A stretch of 10,798 nucleotides of DNA. It comes from Atopobium sp. (GTDB lineage Bacteria > Actinomycetota > Coriobacteriia > Coriobacteriales > Atopobiaceae). The translations under genes and the position numbers were made by a program. Below the pieces are notes generated by a model that did no database searches, was not told the DNA's origin, and saw only the letters and a program-made list of their open reading frames with translations. The stretch covers positions 1 through 10,798 of the forward strand of contig JABZHD010000026.1 in NCBI GenBank assembly GCA_015259045.1. Direction: 5' to 3'. Below are positions 1-6,755 of the stretch, piece after piece (positions within the stretch are counted from its first letter, which is position 1; every line of letters begins with the position of its first letter).

Positions 1-407
1 TCTTTGGCCGAAGCAAGAGCATGTTCAACAAGACCCTCATCTGCTGTAAACGAGAAGACCGGAAGGCCTGGAATTTGACCAGCAGCAAAATTGAGAGGAC
101 CAACGTTCATATCGTGTTGAACTAAATCTGAAGAGATGACAATATCCCCTACCTGCAGCTCGGAGTTTAAAAGCCCTGCAATACCGGTATTAATAACGTG
201 TGTTACTGCAAACGTATCAATCAGAATCTGCGTGCATGCCGCCGCATTGACCTTGCCAATTCCCGACTGTACAACAACTACAGGAACTTCTCCCAAAAGA
301 CCTTCAACAAATTGCATACGAGCCTGCTCATAGGTGTGCTCAATGGTCATCTGCTCTTTTAGCAGCGCAACCTCTGGCTCCATGGCTCCAATAATTCCAA
401 TTTTCAT
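1..407 (-). CDS. mtnN: 5'-methylthioadenosine/S-adenosylhomocysteine nucleosidase, N-terminal part (runs off left edge)
   Basis: This gene encodes the cytoplasmic nucleosidase that cleaves the adenine from methylthioadenosine and S-adenosylhomocysteine, recycling by-products of SAM-dependent methylation and polyamine or autoinducer-2 metabolism. The 135 residues visible begin MKIGIIGAMEPEV, the classic opening of the MtnN/Pfs family, with Glu12 at the position of the conserved active-site glutamate. The family blocks SGIGKVNAA (about residues 48-56), NTGIAG (73-78), VGDIVIS (86-92) and an HD pair at 98-99 follow in the expected order. The E. coli enzyme has about 232 residues, so roughly the last 95, including the C-terminal catalytic aspartate, lie outside the window. 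The ATG start sits 1 base after the TAA stop of the upstream channel gene, with a GGAG ribosome-binding site inside the end of that gene. It is therefore the third gene of a minus-strand operon and probably translationally coupled. The assignment to family is secure. Confidence 0.95.
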   Translation of the reverse strand, partial: MKIGIIGAMEPEVALLKEQMTIEHTYEQARMQFVEGLLGEVPVVVVQSGIGKVNAAACTQILIDTFAVTHVINTGIAGLLNSELQVGDIVISSDLVQHDMNVGPLNFAAGQIPGLPVFSFTADEGLVEHALASAK

Positions 408-408
408 A

Positions 409-1191
409 TTAGGCTCCTACTCCTGCAAGCCAACTGGAACCAGCCAGGGCTCTTACAATTTTGTCTCGTACACTCATCTCATTTGCGTCATCTTTAATAT
501 GTGCGTGAATAATAACGGTAATGCCAGCATCAGCTATGCTTGCAGCTTCAACCTCAATAGGAAATGTTCTATCAAGCTGGGACGAAACGGTTTCTTGGAT
601 TGTCTCAATGATTTCTTGAGTTACTGCCTCTAAATCTGCTGATGGTTTAAGCACAATAGTTACAGGAACCTCGGTTACGTCCCACCTTGTGCGATGCACC
701 AGTGCGGTTTTATTGAGCACCGAGTTAGGGATGATGTCCACTTTACCGCCACGGTCACGCACAATGGTGGAACGCCAATTCATATCAATGACCTCGCCAG
801 AAATGTTTCCAATGCTTACCTGGTCTCCTGGCTTAACCACGCCTCCCAGCATAAGGCCTAAGCCGCCTACCAGGTTGGAAATAGTGTCCTGGAGACCAAA
901 AGACAAGGCGATGGAGGTAACTCCCAAAGCAGTCACAAACGCCGTTGGCTGAATGCCAAAAACAGGCTGCAATACCGCGAGAATAGCAAACGCCCAGATG
1001 ATTCCTCGGATTATGTTGACAAAGATAGATGCCGACGGCAGTTTAGATGAATCCAAAGCCTTTCTTGAGAGCTTTATTGCAAAATGCTCAATCAAAAACG
1101 CAATGAAGAATACAACTACAAAGGTAACTACCCTAAAAATAAAATCTTGTGGAGTGAGGCCCAAAATTAAGCCGTCATGCATCAACACCAT
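409..1191 (-). CDS. MscS-family small-conductance mechanosensitive ion channel
   Basis: This 260-residue membrane protein is a mechanosensitive channel of the MscS family, which opens under membrane tension and releases solutes during osmotic downshock. Hydrophobic segments lie at about residues 17-36, 56-78 and 82-118. The third is the Gly/Ala-rich pore helix, with the family pattern ALSFGLQDTISNLVGG (95-110). The beta domain follows at about 119-165, with PGDQVSI (121-127) and the signature IPNSVL (154-159), and then the alpha/beta cytoplasmic domain. The length is close to that of E. coli MscS (286 residues), so this is a minimal channel without the extra domains of MscK or YbdG types. The ATG at 1189-1191 is preceded by GAGGG formed by the last codons of pcrA, 2 bases after its stop. 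A second ATG three codons later is possible but has poorer spacing. It lies between pcrA and mtnN in one operon. The ion selectivity and gating threshold cannot be read from sequence. Confidence 0.93.
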   Translation of the reverse strand: MVLMHDGLILGLTPQDFIFRVVTFVVVFFIAFLIEHFAIKLSRKALDSSKLPSASIFVNIIRGIIWAFAILAVLQPVFGIQPTAFVTALGVTSIALSFGLQDTISNLVGGLGLMLGGVVKPGDQVSIGNISGEVIDMNWRSTIVRDRGGKVDIIPNSVLNKTALVHRTRWDVTEVPVTIVLKPSADLEAVTQEIIETIQETVSSQLDRTFPIEVEAASIADAGITVIIHAHIKDDANEMSVRDKIVRALAGSSWLAGVGA

Positions 1192-1193
1192 GG

Positions 1194-3632
1194 CTATCCC
1201 TCAATTTTGACTATCGGAGCAAAGCCCTTCATGAGCTTCTTTGTCTTATTAGTGCGTGTAAACTTGACCTCAATCGTATCGCCCTGAACTGCTAAAACAA
1301 CGCCTGGACCAAAGGTCTTGTGAGACACCTGATCTCCCACAGCAAAGCTTGCAGAAGCGCGCACTGGGTCCTTTTGAATAGGAGCTGGACGTGGGGCCGA
1401 GGCACCGCCGGTAGAGCGCGTGCGAGAACCAAAAACGTTTCCACCGTAGACCTCGGAGCCGCGACCAGAACCAAAGGTTCCATGACGGTCTCCTCGCTTT
1501 GCCCAACCAACTCCAGAAAAACCTGCAGAACCAACACCAATAGCTTTTACATGCTCTTGAGGAATCTCTCCCACAAAACGCGATACAGGATTTGCCTGAA
1601 CAGAGCCGTAAGTCCTTCTGGTAGATGCGTATGTTAAATACAGACGCTTGCGCGCACGCGTAATAGCAACATAGGCAAGTCTGCGCTCTTCTTCTAACTG
1701 AGCTGCTTCTGCCTCATAATTTGCATGAGGGAAGATTCCCTCCTCCATACCAGCAACAAAAACTGCAGGAAATTCCAGACCCTTTGCAGCGTGAATGGTC
1801 ATGAGCGTTACTGCAGAGGTAGAACCATCCAAGCTATCCAGGTCAGAGCGAAGCGCCAGCCATTCCATAAAGGCCGGCAGCTTCTCTGCCGCAACTTGCG
1901 GATGCAAACTCTCCTCCTGAGGCGCAGGAGCCGTCTCTACAGCAGCACCAGCGAGTACGCCAGTAGCAGCATCAAAGCCAGCCTCACTCAGCGAAGCTGC
2001 ATCTTGCGCATCAAGCGCTCCAGCTTCTCTGAGCTGCTGCAGGCTCTCAAGCGTTTCTTCAACGTCGTCGTGAGACTCATCAAACTCTGCTGCAACCCCA
2101 AAGAACTCTCGAATGTTCTCGATACGTCCGTCAGCCTCAATGGTATGCTCAGCTTCAAGTGCACGAATAAGACCTGAGCGGTCAATAATTGCCTCAACTA
2201 CCTCATCAAGCTCACCGTCAATATGACGGCCGTGCTCAATAGCAGACGTGAACTCTACCAGCGCATTTCTTACCTTTGCGGTAAAAATGCCCTCTTCCAT
2301 CACGCATGCTTCACATGCCGAGAAGAACGACAAGCCGTTATGTAGTGCGTATGTCTGAATCTTCTGAATACTGGTTGCACCAATACCGCGACGAGGCGTG
2401 TTAATAACACGCAGCGCAGCCATGTCATCATCGGGATTGACGACAACTTTGAGGTACGCCATGACATCTCTGATTTCTGCGCGATCAAAGAATCGAGTGC
2501 CGCCAACAATCTTGTAAGGAACACCAGCTCTAAGCAACATATCTTCGAGAATACGAGACTGGGCGTTGGTGCGATAAAATACGGCTATATTGTCGTACGA
2601 TGTACCCTTATCGTGCAGTTTTTCTATCTCAGAGCCAATCCATGCGCCCTCATCACGCTCATCAGATGCCTGATACACCTGGATCTTCTCGCCATCTCCT
2701 TCATCCGTGAAGAGGCGCTTTGGTTTGCGGTGAGAGTTGTGCGCAACAACAGCGTTAGCAGCAGCCAAAATATGGCCCGTTGAGCGGTAGTTTTGCTCTA
2801 GTTTAACTACAACTGCTTCCTCATAGTCTTTCTCGAACGCCAAGATGTTTTTGATGTCCGCTCCACGCCACGAATAAATGGACTGGTCATCATCGCCAAC
2901 AACCATAAGATTGCGATACTTGGATGCCAAAAGCTTGGTAATTGCGTACTGGACGCCGTTGGTATCCTGATACTCGTCAACGTTGATATAACGGAAACGC
3001 TCCTGGTACTTAGCAAGCACGTCTGGGTACTTGGAGAGCAGTTCAAACGCCTTGATGAGAAGATCATCAAAGTCCATAGCATTAGCTTTGTCCAGACGCG
3101 TCTGGAGCGCACGATACACACGAGCTACCACGTGATCCATAGGACTTGCTGCCTGTGCCTCTACATCATCAGGATACAAAAGGGCGTTTTTAGCAGCAGA
3201 AATCTTAGAACGAATGGAATTGAGCGGGAACTGACGGACATCAATATCCAAATCAGACAGAATGGTCTTTACCAGGCGTTTTGAATCGTCATCATCGTAG
3301 ATAGCAAAATTGGGGCCATAGCCAAGACGCTCACCATCTTCTCTGAGCAGGCGAACGCACATAGCGTGGAACGTGCAAACCCACATACCACGAATATTGT
3401 TAGGCAGCAGCGCCTCAAGACGTTCACGCATCTCTGCTGCAGCTTTGTTTGTAAACGTAATGGCCAGAATCTGCCAAGGACGAACGCCTTCATCGGCAAT
3501 CATGTGCGCAATTCTAAACGTCAGAACACGCGTCTTTCCCGAACCAGCTCCTGCAAGAACCAGCAAGGGTCCTTGAGTTGTCATAACTGCCTGGTGCTGG
3601 GCAGGATTTAAACCTTCAAGATCAATCTGCAT
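1194..3632 (-). CDS. pcrA: ATP-dependent 3'-5' DNA helicase, UvrD/PcrA type
   Basis: This is an 812-residue superfamily 1A helicase that unwinds DNA in excision repair, replication restart and clearing of recombinase filaments. All helicase motifs are visible: a Q-motif region at 8-16 (LNPAQHQAV), Walker A AGAGSGKT (27-34), Walker B VDEYQD (218-223), motif III GDDDQSIYSWRGA (246-258), motif V TIHAAKGLEF (612-621) and motif VI with ITRARKRL (657-664). The C-terminal end has the Tudor-like fold of PcrA (about 765-800, VGDQVSHKTFGPGVV), which binds RNA polymerase in Bacillus. The protein is longer than the usual 720-740 residues because of an Ala/Glu-rich insertion at about 532-585 and a Gly/Ser/Arg-rich linker at about 690-755. 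The ATG at 3630-3632 has an AAGGA site with 7-base spacing; I could not name a convincing promoter in the 190-base leader. It is the first gene of the pcrA-mscS-mtnN operon. UvrD and PcrA are names for the same bacterial orthologue group, and the Tudor end favours PcrA. Confidence 0.96.
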   Translation of the reverse strand: MQIDLEGLNPAQHQAVMTTQGPLLVLAGAGSGKTRVLTFRIAHMIADEGVRPWQILAITFTNKAAAEMRERLEALLPNNIRGMWVCTFHAMCVRLLREDGERLGYGPNFAIYDDDDSKRLVKTILSDLDIDVRQFPLNSIRSKISAAKNALLYPDDVEAQAASPMDHVVARVYRALQTRLDKANAMDFDDLLIKAFELLSKYPDVLAKYQERFRYINVDEYQDTNGVQYAITKLLASKYRNLMVVGDDDQSIYSWRGADIKNILAFEKDYEEAVVVKLEQNYRSTGHILAAANAVVAHNSHRKPKRLFTDEGDGEKIQVYQASDERDEGAWIGSEIEKLHDKGTSYDNIAVFYRTNAQSRILEDMLLRAGVPYKIVGGTRFFDRAEIRDVMAYLKVVVNPDDDMAALRVINTPRRGIGATSIQKIQTYALHNGLSFFSACEACVMEEGIFTAKVRNALVEFTSAIEHGRHIDGELDEVVEAIIDRSGLIRALEAEHTIEADGRIENIREFFGVAAEFDESHDDVEETLESLQQLREAGALDAQDAASLSEAGFDAATGVLAGAAVETAPAPQEESLHPQVAAEKLPAFMEWLALRSDLDSLDGSTSAVTLMTIHAAKGLEFPAVFVAGMEEGIFPHANYEAEAAQLEEERRLAYVAITRARKRLYLTYASTRRTYGSVQANPVSRFVGEIPQEHVKAIGVGSAGFSGVGWAKRGDRHGTFGSGRGSEVYGGNVFGSRTRSTGGASAPRPAPIQKDPVRASASFAVGDQVSHKTFGPGVVLAVQGDTIEVKFTRTNKTKKLMKGFAPIVKIEG

Positions 3633-3718
3633 TACGCCATCCTTGTGTCAATCATTCTTAGAGTAAAAGTGTACCCCGATAACCGGACATTAATTGCGCT
3701 CGTTTCTGTTGCCTCCAC

Positions 3719-3752
3719 AATAAAAAACCGGCCTTCACAAGAAGACCGGTTT
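3719..3752 (-). terminator. Rho-independent terminator of the LPYTG surface-protein gene
   Basis: Read on the minus strand, AAACCGGTCTTC and GAAGGCCGGTTT form a 12-bp stem with one G-U pair, closed by a TTGT loop and followed by a run of T. It lies about 70 bases after the stop of the surface-protein gene and ends just before the leader of pcrA. It therefore insulates the pcrA operon from that gene. The A-rich flank on the other side gives it some possible activity in the plus direction too, but no plus-strand gene reads into it. Confidence 0.9.
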
Positions 3753-3823
3753 ATCTGCATAAACGCTGCTATTGAATCCATGCTCACGTATAGCGAGAAG
3801 ATCTTCTAGCCCAAACGCTTGCC

Positions 3824-5308
3824 TTAGTTCATGGAGTTTGCCTGACGGCTCTTTGCGCGCGCAACAACTGCCAGAGCAATCACGCCGCCTGCAACACATG
3901 CCATAACAATAGCGCTGAGTGTGTGGTTCTCATCACCAGTGTATGGAAGTGCAGGACCGCCATAGTATGGGATAGCTGCTGGATTTGGGGCGCCTGGGAA
4001 GCTTGGAGCAAGAGGACCACCAGGGGTACCTGGAGTGCTTGGGGTGCTAGGGTTTTCTGGAGTAGCAGGGTTCTCTGGGGTAACAGGAGCAACTGGCTCT
4101 GGTTCCCACTCTGCAACAAGAACAACCTTAGGAGTGGTGGTGGTAAGGGTCACCTGGTCTCCTGCCTGGTAGGTAGTACCGTCAAGCTTCCAACCCTTGA
4201 AGATGTAGCCATCACGAGTTGGGACGGTTGCAGAAACAGTCTCGTTCATTGGATCAGTAAGAGAATCAGCGGTGTTGCTATCAATACCAAAATAACCGCT
4301 CTGTGCTGCAGGTGCGCCAGTACCGCCGTTTGCGTCGTAGCTGAGCTCATACTCCTGGTTCCAAACGGCAGTCAGAGTATAAGGGCTTCTCATGTTAAAG
4401 ACGGTAGTCTCAGAAACATAGCGCTTATCACCAGCTGGATTGTTGTTTGCATCTGCAGGAACAGCAGAAGCGCCAACGTAGCGGAAGTGGTTATCAACGT
4501 AAGAACGTTTCCAGAACTCAAACTTATAGCCATCGCGGACAGGCAGGTCCTCAATGATGTTGTACTCAGCAAAACCATAGGTGCGAGGGTTATTTGGAGT
4601 CTTGGACTCTGTATAAGTTGCGTTGCCGTAGATGGTACCGCCATTTGCATCGTAAATGAGCTGGTTAACTGCGGATGGCGTTGGCGTAGGTGTAGGAGTT
4701 GGGGTAGTCTCTGCTGGAATAACGTGGATGTGGTAGCCAACCCACATAAGGTGAGTGGTGTTACCGCCAACATTAGCAGGATCAGAGGAATCTCCCTGCA
4801 TAGTAACAAGGAAGAATGCCGTAACAGGCTGGTTAGCAGGGGTTACCTTACGACCGGTAAACTCAAAATAGAACTGACCACCATTGTTAGTTACGGTATT
4901 GCTATTTCCGTAGAAAGCATAGGTAAAGTCATAATCAGTAGCAGGGAGCTCAGGATAAGCACCTGCGGTGACCAGCGTAGTGGTTACGCCAAAAGGAGCA
5001 AAACCAGGACGAGTGGTGGTGTAGTGGGAATACGCACCAGTGTCTCTAATGGTCTGACCAACGCGAACAACAATCTCGCCATACTGACCAGGAACAGGAG
5101 TCTGGTGGCCAGAACGCTGAGGGTTGTCTGTAAGAACCCTGGATGTATCGGCATTACCGTCAGCCGAGAAAACAGAAACCTTTACACCTGGCGTAGATGT
5201 ATCAATAGAATCTGCAAATGCAAGTTTTGGAGCAGAAACTGCAAGAACTGCAACAAACGCAAGTGCAAGTGCACACGCAATTCTCTGAAGCGTCTTAATG
5301 TGGCGCAT
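3824..5308 (-). CDS. Sortase-anchored (LPYTG) surface protein with InlB/Flg_new-type repeats
   Basis: This 494-residue protein is exported and should be covalently fixed to peptidoglycan by a sortase. It has a Sec signal peptide (basic start, hydrophobic core at about 10-26, likely cleavage after AFA at residue 32). The extracellular region at about 35-198 belongs to no family I recognise. A Thr-Pro linker (201-211) follows. Then come two repeats of the Listeria-Bacteroides (InlB B / Flg_new) type, each opening with YDANGGT (219-225 and 324-330) and ending in an AVW or AEW motif (314-316, 399-401). A Pro-rich wall-spanning stretch (403-452), the sorting signal LPYTG (454-458), a hydrophobic segment (463-484) and a short basic tail complete it. 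The ATG has a perfect AGGAGG with 4-base spacing. InlB-type repeats are common in adhesins, so adhesion is a reasonable inference, but the ligand is unknown. The sortase is not in this window. The gene is monocistronic, with a terminator after it. Confidence 0.93.
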   Translation of the reverse strand: MRHIKTLQRIACALALAFVAVLAVSAPKLAFADSIDTSTPGVKVSVFSADGNADTSRVLTDNPQRSGHQTPVPGQYGEIVVRVGQTIRDTGAYSHYTTTRPGFAPFGVTTTLVTAGAYPELPATDYDFTYAFYGNSNTVTNNGGQFYFEFTGRKVTPANQPVTAFFLVTMQGDSSDPANVGGNTTHLMWVGYHIHVIPAETTPTPTPTPTPSAVNQLIYDANGGTIYGNATYTESKTPNNPRTYGFAEYNIIEDLPVRDGYKFEFWKRSYVDNHFRYVGASAVPADANNNPAGDKRYVSETTVFNMRSPYTLTAVWNQEYELSYDANGGTGAPAAQSGYFGIDSNTADSLTDPMNETVSATVPTRDGYIFKGWKLDGTTYQAGDQVTLTTTTPKVVLVAEWEPEPVAPVTPENPATPENPSTPSTPGTPGGPLAPSFPGAPNPAAIPYYGGPALPYTGDENHTLSAIVMACVAGGVIALAVVARAKSRQANSMN

Positions 5309-5342
5309 AAAACCTCCTGGAACTATTACAAGTAATTACGTA

Positions 5343-5371
5343 CTCTTACGGCCAAAATTCAGCTGTAAGAG
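5343..5371. repeat. Perfect 7-bp inverted repeat in the leader/promoter region of the surface-protein gene
   Basis: CTCTTAC (5343-5349) and GTAAGAG (5365-5371) form a perfect dyad separated by 15 bases, about 35-63 bases upstream of the surface-protein start. It abuts a weak candidate -10 (TATATG on the minus strand, 5377-5372) whose -35 would be TTTACT at 5399-5394 with a 16-base gap. The position would suit a repressor operator or a small hairpin at the start of the mRNA. No particular regulator is suggested by the sequence. Confidence 0.4.
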
Positions 5372-5464
5372 CATATAGGACAAGGCAATTCTTAGTAAAT
5401 GAGCCCAGAGCGATTACATATATCTTTCACAGGTTTTCCACGTATTTTCCATATGTTTTGACAT

Positions 5465-5495
5465 AAAAAAGCGCGGCGAGAAACTCACCGCGCTT
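5465..5495 (-). terminator. Rho-independent terminator of uppP
   Basis: On the minus strand AAGCGCGGTGAG and CTCGCCGCGCTT pair over 12 bp (one G-U), with a TTT loop and a following T run. It lies about 35 bases after the uppP stop and separates it from the promoter region of the surface-protein gene, so the two minus-strand genes are separate transcription units. Confidence 0.92.
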
Positions 5496-5529
5496 GAATG
5501 CATATGTTGTAACGCTTTCAGTCAGAGAA

Positions 5530-6462
5530 TTACTTAACAAACAGGAAGTATGCGATAACTGCAATACCCAGAATAATGCGGTACACGCCAAAAGGCTTGA
5601 AATCATGCTTGCGGACATAGCCCATAAGCGCACGGACCATAACAAGCGACACAATAAACGCCACTAAACAACCAACACCCAAAATAATTGCCTCGGGAGC
5701 AGTGAAGGTGTTGCCCTTCATAAAGTAGCGCACAAGTCTCAAAGCAGAAGCGCCGGCCATAGTAGGAATAGCCAGGAAGAACGTAAACTCAGCAGCCACT
5801 GCCCTCGAGCAACCAAGTGCTAAACCGCCCAGGATTGTTGCACCGGATCTTGAAGTACCTGGAACAATTGCAAGTACCTGGAAAACGCCAATGCCAAGTG
5901 CGGTCTTCCAGTCCAGGTTGTCAATGTCTTGTACGCGGGCCAGGTTGTCGGCAGAGGGGGCCTTAAGGGATGCCGCAGCGTCTGGGCTCATATGCTTGCC
6001 TCGAGGCGCCTCAACCTTTACTGCTGCAGCGACCTTCTCGCGATGTAGCTCAAGCACAATAAAGATGATGCCGTAGAAAATAAGGGTTGCAGCAATAACA
6101 AAAGGGCTTCCCAGATGCTCTTCGATGAAGTCGTTGAGCGGCAGACCAATTGCTGCTGCAGGAACGCAGCTAACCACTACTTTTGCCCAGAGTTTCCAGG
6201 TAGAGCGCTTCTCGTCCTTAGATTTCTTTGGCGAGAAGGGATTGAGCTTGTGGAAAAATCCCACACATACTGCAAGAATTGCGCCAAGCTGAATAACAAC
6301 GAGTAACATATTCCAGAAGTCTTCAGAAACATTGAGTGGTAAGAACTGATTGAGTAGCAGCATATGGCCTGTTGATGAGATAGGTAGCCACTCAGTAATA
6401 CCCTCAACCACGCCAAACAACGCTGATTTAAGCGCTTCAATCCACAAAATTGCCGACTCCAC
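5530..6462 (-). CDS. uppP: Undecaprenyl-diphosphatase (BacA/UppP)
   Basis: This 310-residue integral membrane enzyme removes the terminal phosphate of undecaprenyl diphosphate. It regenerates the lipid carrier for peptidoglycan and other wall polymers, and in excess gives bacitracin resistance. The two family signatures are intact: EGITEWLPISSTGH (20-33), with Glu20, Glu24, Ser30 and His33 at the positions of the E. coli catalytic residues, and PGTSRSG (201-207) with the essential arginine Arg206. Hydrophobic helices fill most of the rest. The protein is about 40 residues longer than the typical 265-275 because of a hydrophilic Ala/Lys-rich loop at about 141-186. The start is GTG at 6460-6462 with AAGGAGG at a 5-base spacing. 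A candidate -10 TACAAT lies at 6499-6494 on the minus strand, without an obvious -35. It is followed by its own terminator. The family assignment is secure. Confidence 0.96.
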   Translation of the reverse strand: MESAILWIEALKSALFGVVEGITEWLPISSTGHMLLLNQFLPLNVSEDFWNMLLVVIQLGAILAVCVGFFHKLNPFSPKKSKDEKRSTWKLWAKVVVSCVPAAAIGLPLNDFIEEHLGSPFVIAATLIFYGIIFIVLELHREKVAAAVKVEAPRGKHMSPDAAASLKAPSADNLARVQDIDNLDWKTALGIGVFQVLAIVPGTSRSGATILGGLALGCSRAVAAEFTFFLAIPTMAGASALRLVRYFMKGNTFTAPEAIILGVGCLVAFIVSLVMVRALMGYVRKHDFKPFGVYRIILGIAVIAYFLFVK

Positions 6463-6586
6463 TAAAACCTCCTTGGGGACTGATTACGAACCTATTGTAC
6501 GCAATCCGTTCGCCCTTTCTTTTTCTACCGTTCACGGTTTTATCTAATGACTTTACTACTTTAAAAGTGCCTTGTTTTCTGCAAAG

Positions 6587-6616
6587 TTGGCAATTGGAGT
6601 CAAAAACAAGTAGAAT
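6587..6616 (+). promoter_or_regulatory. Probable sigma-70-type promoter for the exported lysozyme-like protein
   Basis: TTGGCA (6587-6592, five of six consensus bases) and TAGAAT (6611-6616, five of six) are separated by 18 bases. Transcription would start near 6623, giving a leader of about 130 bases before the TTG start at 6756. That leader contains the short ORF and stem described separately. A perfect TTGACA overlaps the end of this element (6616-6621) but has no -10 at a usable distance. Confidence 0.6.
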
Positions 6617-6668
6617 TGACACCCTCGCACGAGCGGAGAGAAGCGATTATGCGTATTTTGGAGGTTAA

Positions 6669-6728
6669 GTGTTATCTGACCTCGCGCTTGAAGCCAGTAA
6701 TGAGTGGATAGCACAACATGCGTACTAA
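6669..6728 (+). CDS. Possible short leader peptide (19 residues)
   Basis: A GTG start at 6669-6671 is preceded by GGAGG (6660-6664) at a 4-base spacing, as good as the sites of the real genes here. It opens a frame of 19 codons ending in TAA at 6726-6728: MLSDLALEASNEWIAQHAY. It lies wholly inside the predicted leader of the following gene and ends 27 bases before its start. It has no run of a single amino acid of the kind seen in classic attenuator peptides, and no known family is visible. It could be a leader ORF that couples its translation to that of the next gene, or the GGAGG could be chance. An overlapping frame starting with ATG at 6649 (20 codons) has a poorer site. Confidence 0.3.
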   Translation: MLSDLALEASNEWIAQHAY

Positions 6729-6752
6729 TCGGAAGCCCCAATCGCGGAGGTC
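6678..6752 (+). promoter_or_regulatory. Predicted stem covering the ribosome-binding site of the lysozyme-like protein gene
   Basis: GACCTC (6678-6683) pairs exactly with GAGGTC (6747-6752), and after one bulged G (6746) the adjacent GCG (6684-6686) pairs with CGC (6743-6745). This gives 9 base pairs. The right arm contains the GGAGG ribosome-binding site (6746-6750) of the gene starting at 6756, so the folded form should reduce initiation. The left arm lies in codons 4-6 of the possible leader peptide. I compared the region by eye with common riboswitch consensus motifs (c-di-AMP, glycine, c-di-GMP-I) and saw no match. The pairing is seen directly; the regulatory role is inferred. Confidence 0.4.
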
Positions 6753-6755
6753 GAT

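Larger units (their letters stand above)
6463..6755. other. Divergent intergenic region between uppP and the lysozyme-like gene
   Basis: This 293-base gap separates two divergent envelope genes. The uppP side (6463-6586) has its ribosome-binding site, a possible -10 (TACAAT, minus strand, 6499-6494) and a pyrimidine-rich run (6512-6526), but no further structure that I could support. The other half holds the plus-strand promoter, the possible leader ORF and the stem over the ribosome-binding site, each listed separately. Confidence 0.7.

Noticed and set aside
3645..3650. TTGACA on the minus strand just before pcrA
   Set aside because: It lies so close to the start codon that a transcript from it would begin inside the gene, and no -10 follows at a proper distance.
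4680..4705. Thr-Pro repeat tract of the surface protein as a phase-variable simple repeat
   Set aside because: The codons for Thr and Pro vary along the tract, so the DNA is not a uniform short repeat that would slip readily.
3923..5335. A 470-codon open frame on the plus strand, antisense to almost the whole surface-protein gene
   Set aside because: Its codons align exactly with those of the real gene, so it stays open only because that gene avoids TTA, CTA and TCA codons. It lacks any domain, is rich in Trp, Cys and Arg in an unlikely pattern, and the opposite strand has a signal peptide, repeats and a sorting signal.
6616..6621. Perfect -35 hexamer TTGACA on the plus strand
   Set aside because: No -10-like sequence occurs 16-18 bases downstream (GATTAT is 23 bases away). 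The overlapping TTGGCA/TAGAAT pair is a better promoter.
6623..6755. Possible known riboswitch (c-di-AMP ydaO type or glycine type) in the leader of the lysozyme-like gene
   Set aside because: Some purine-rich words such as GGAGAG are present, but the conserved core motifs of these classes could not be found by eye. A covariance search would settle it.
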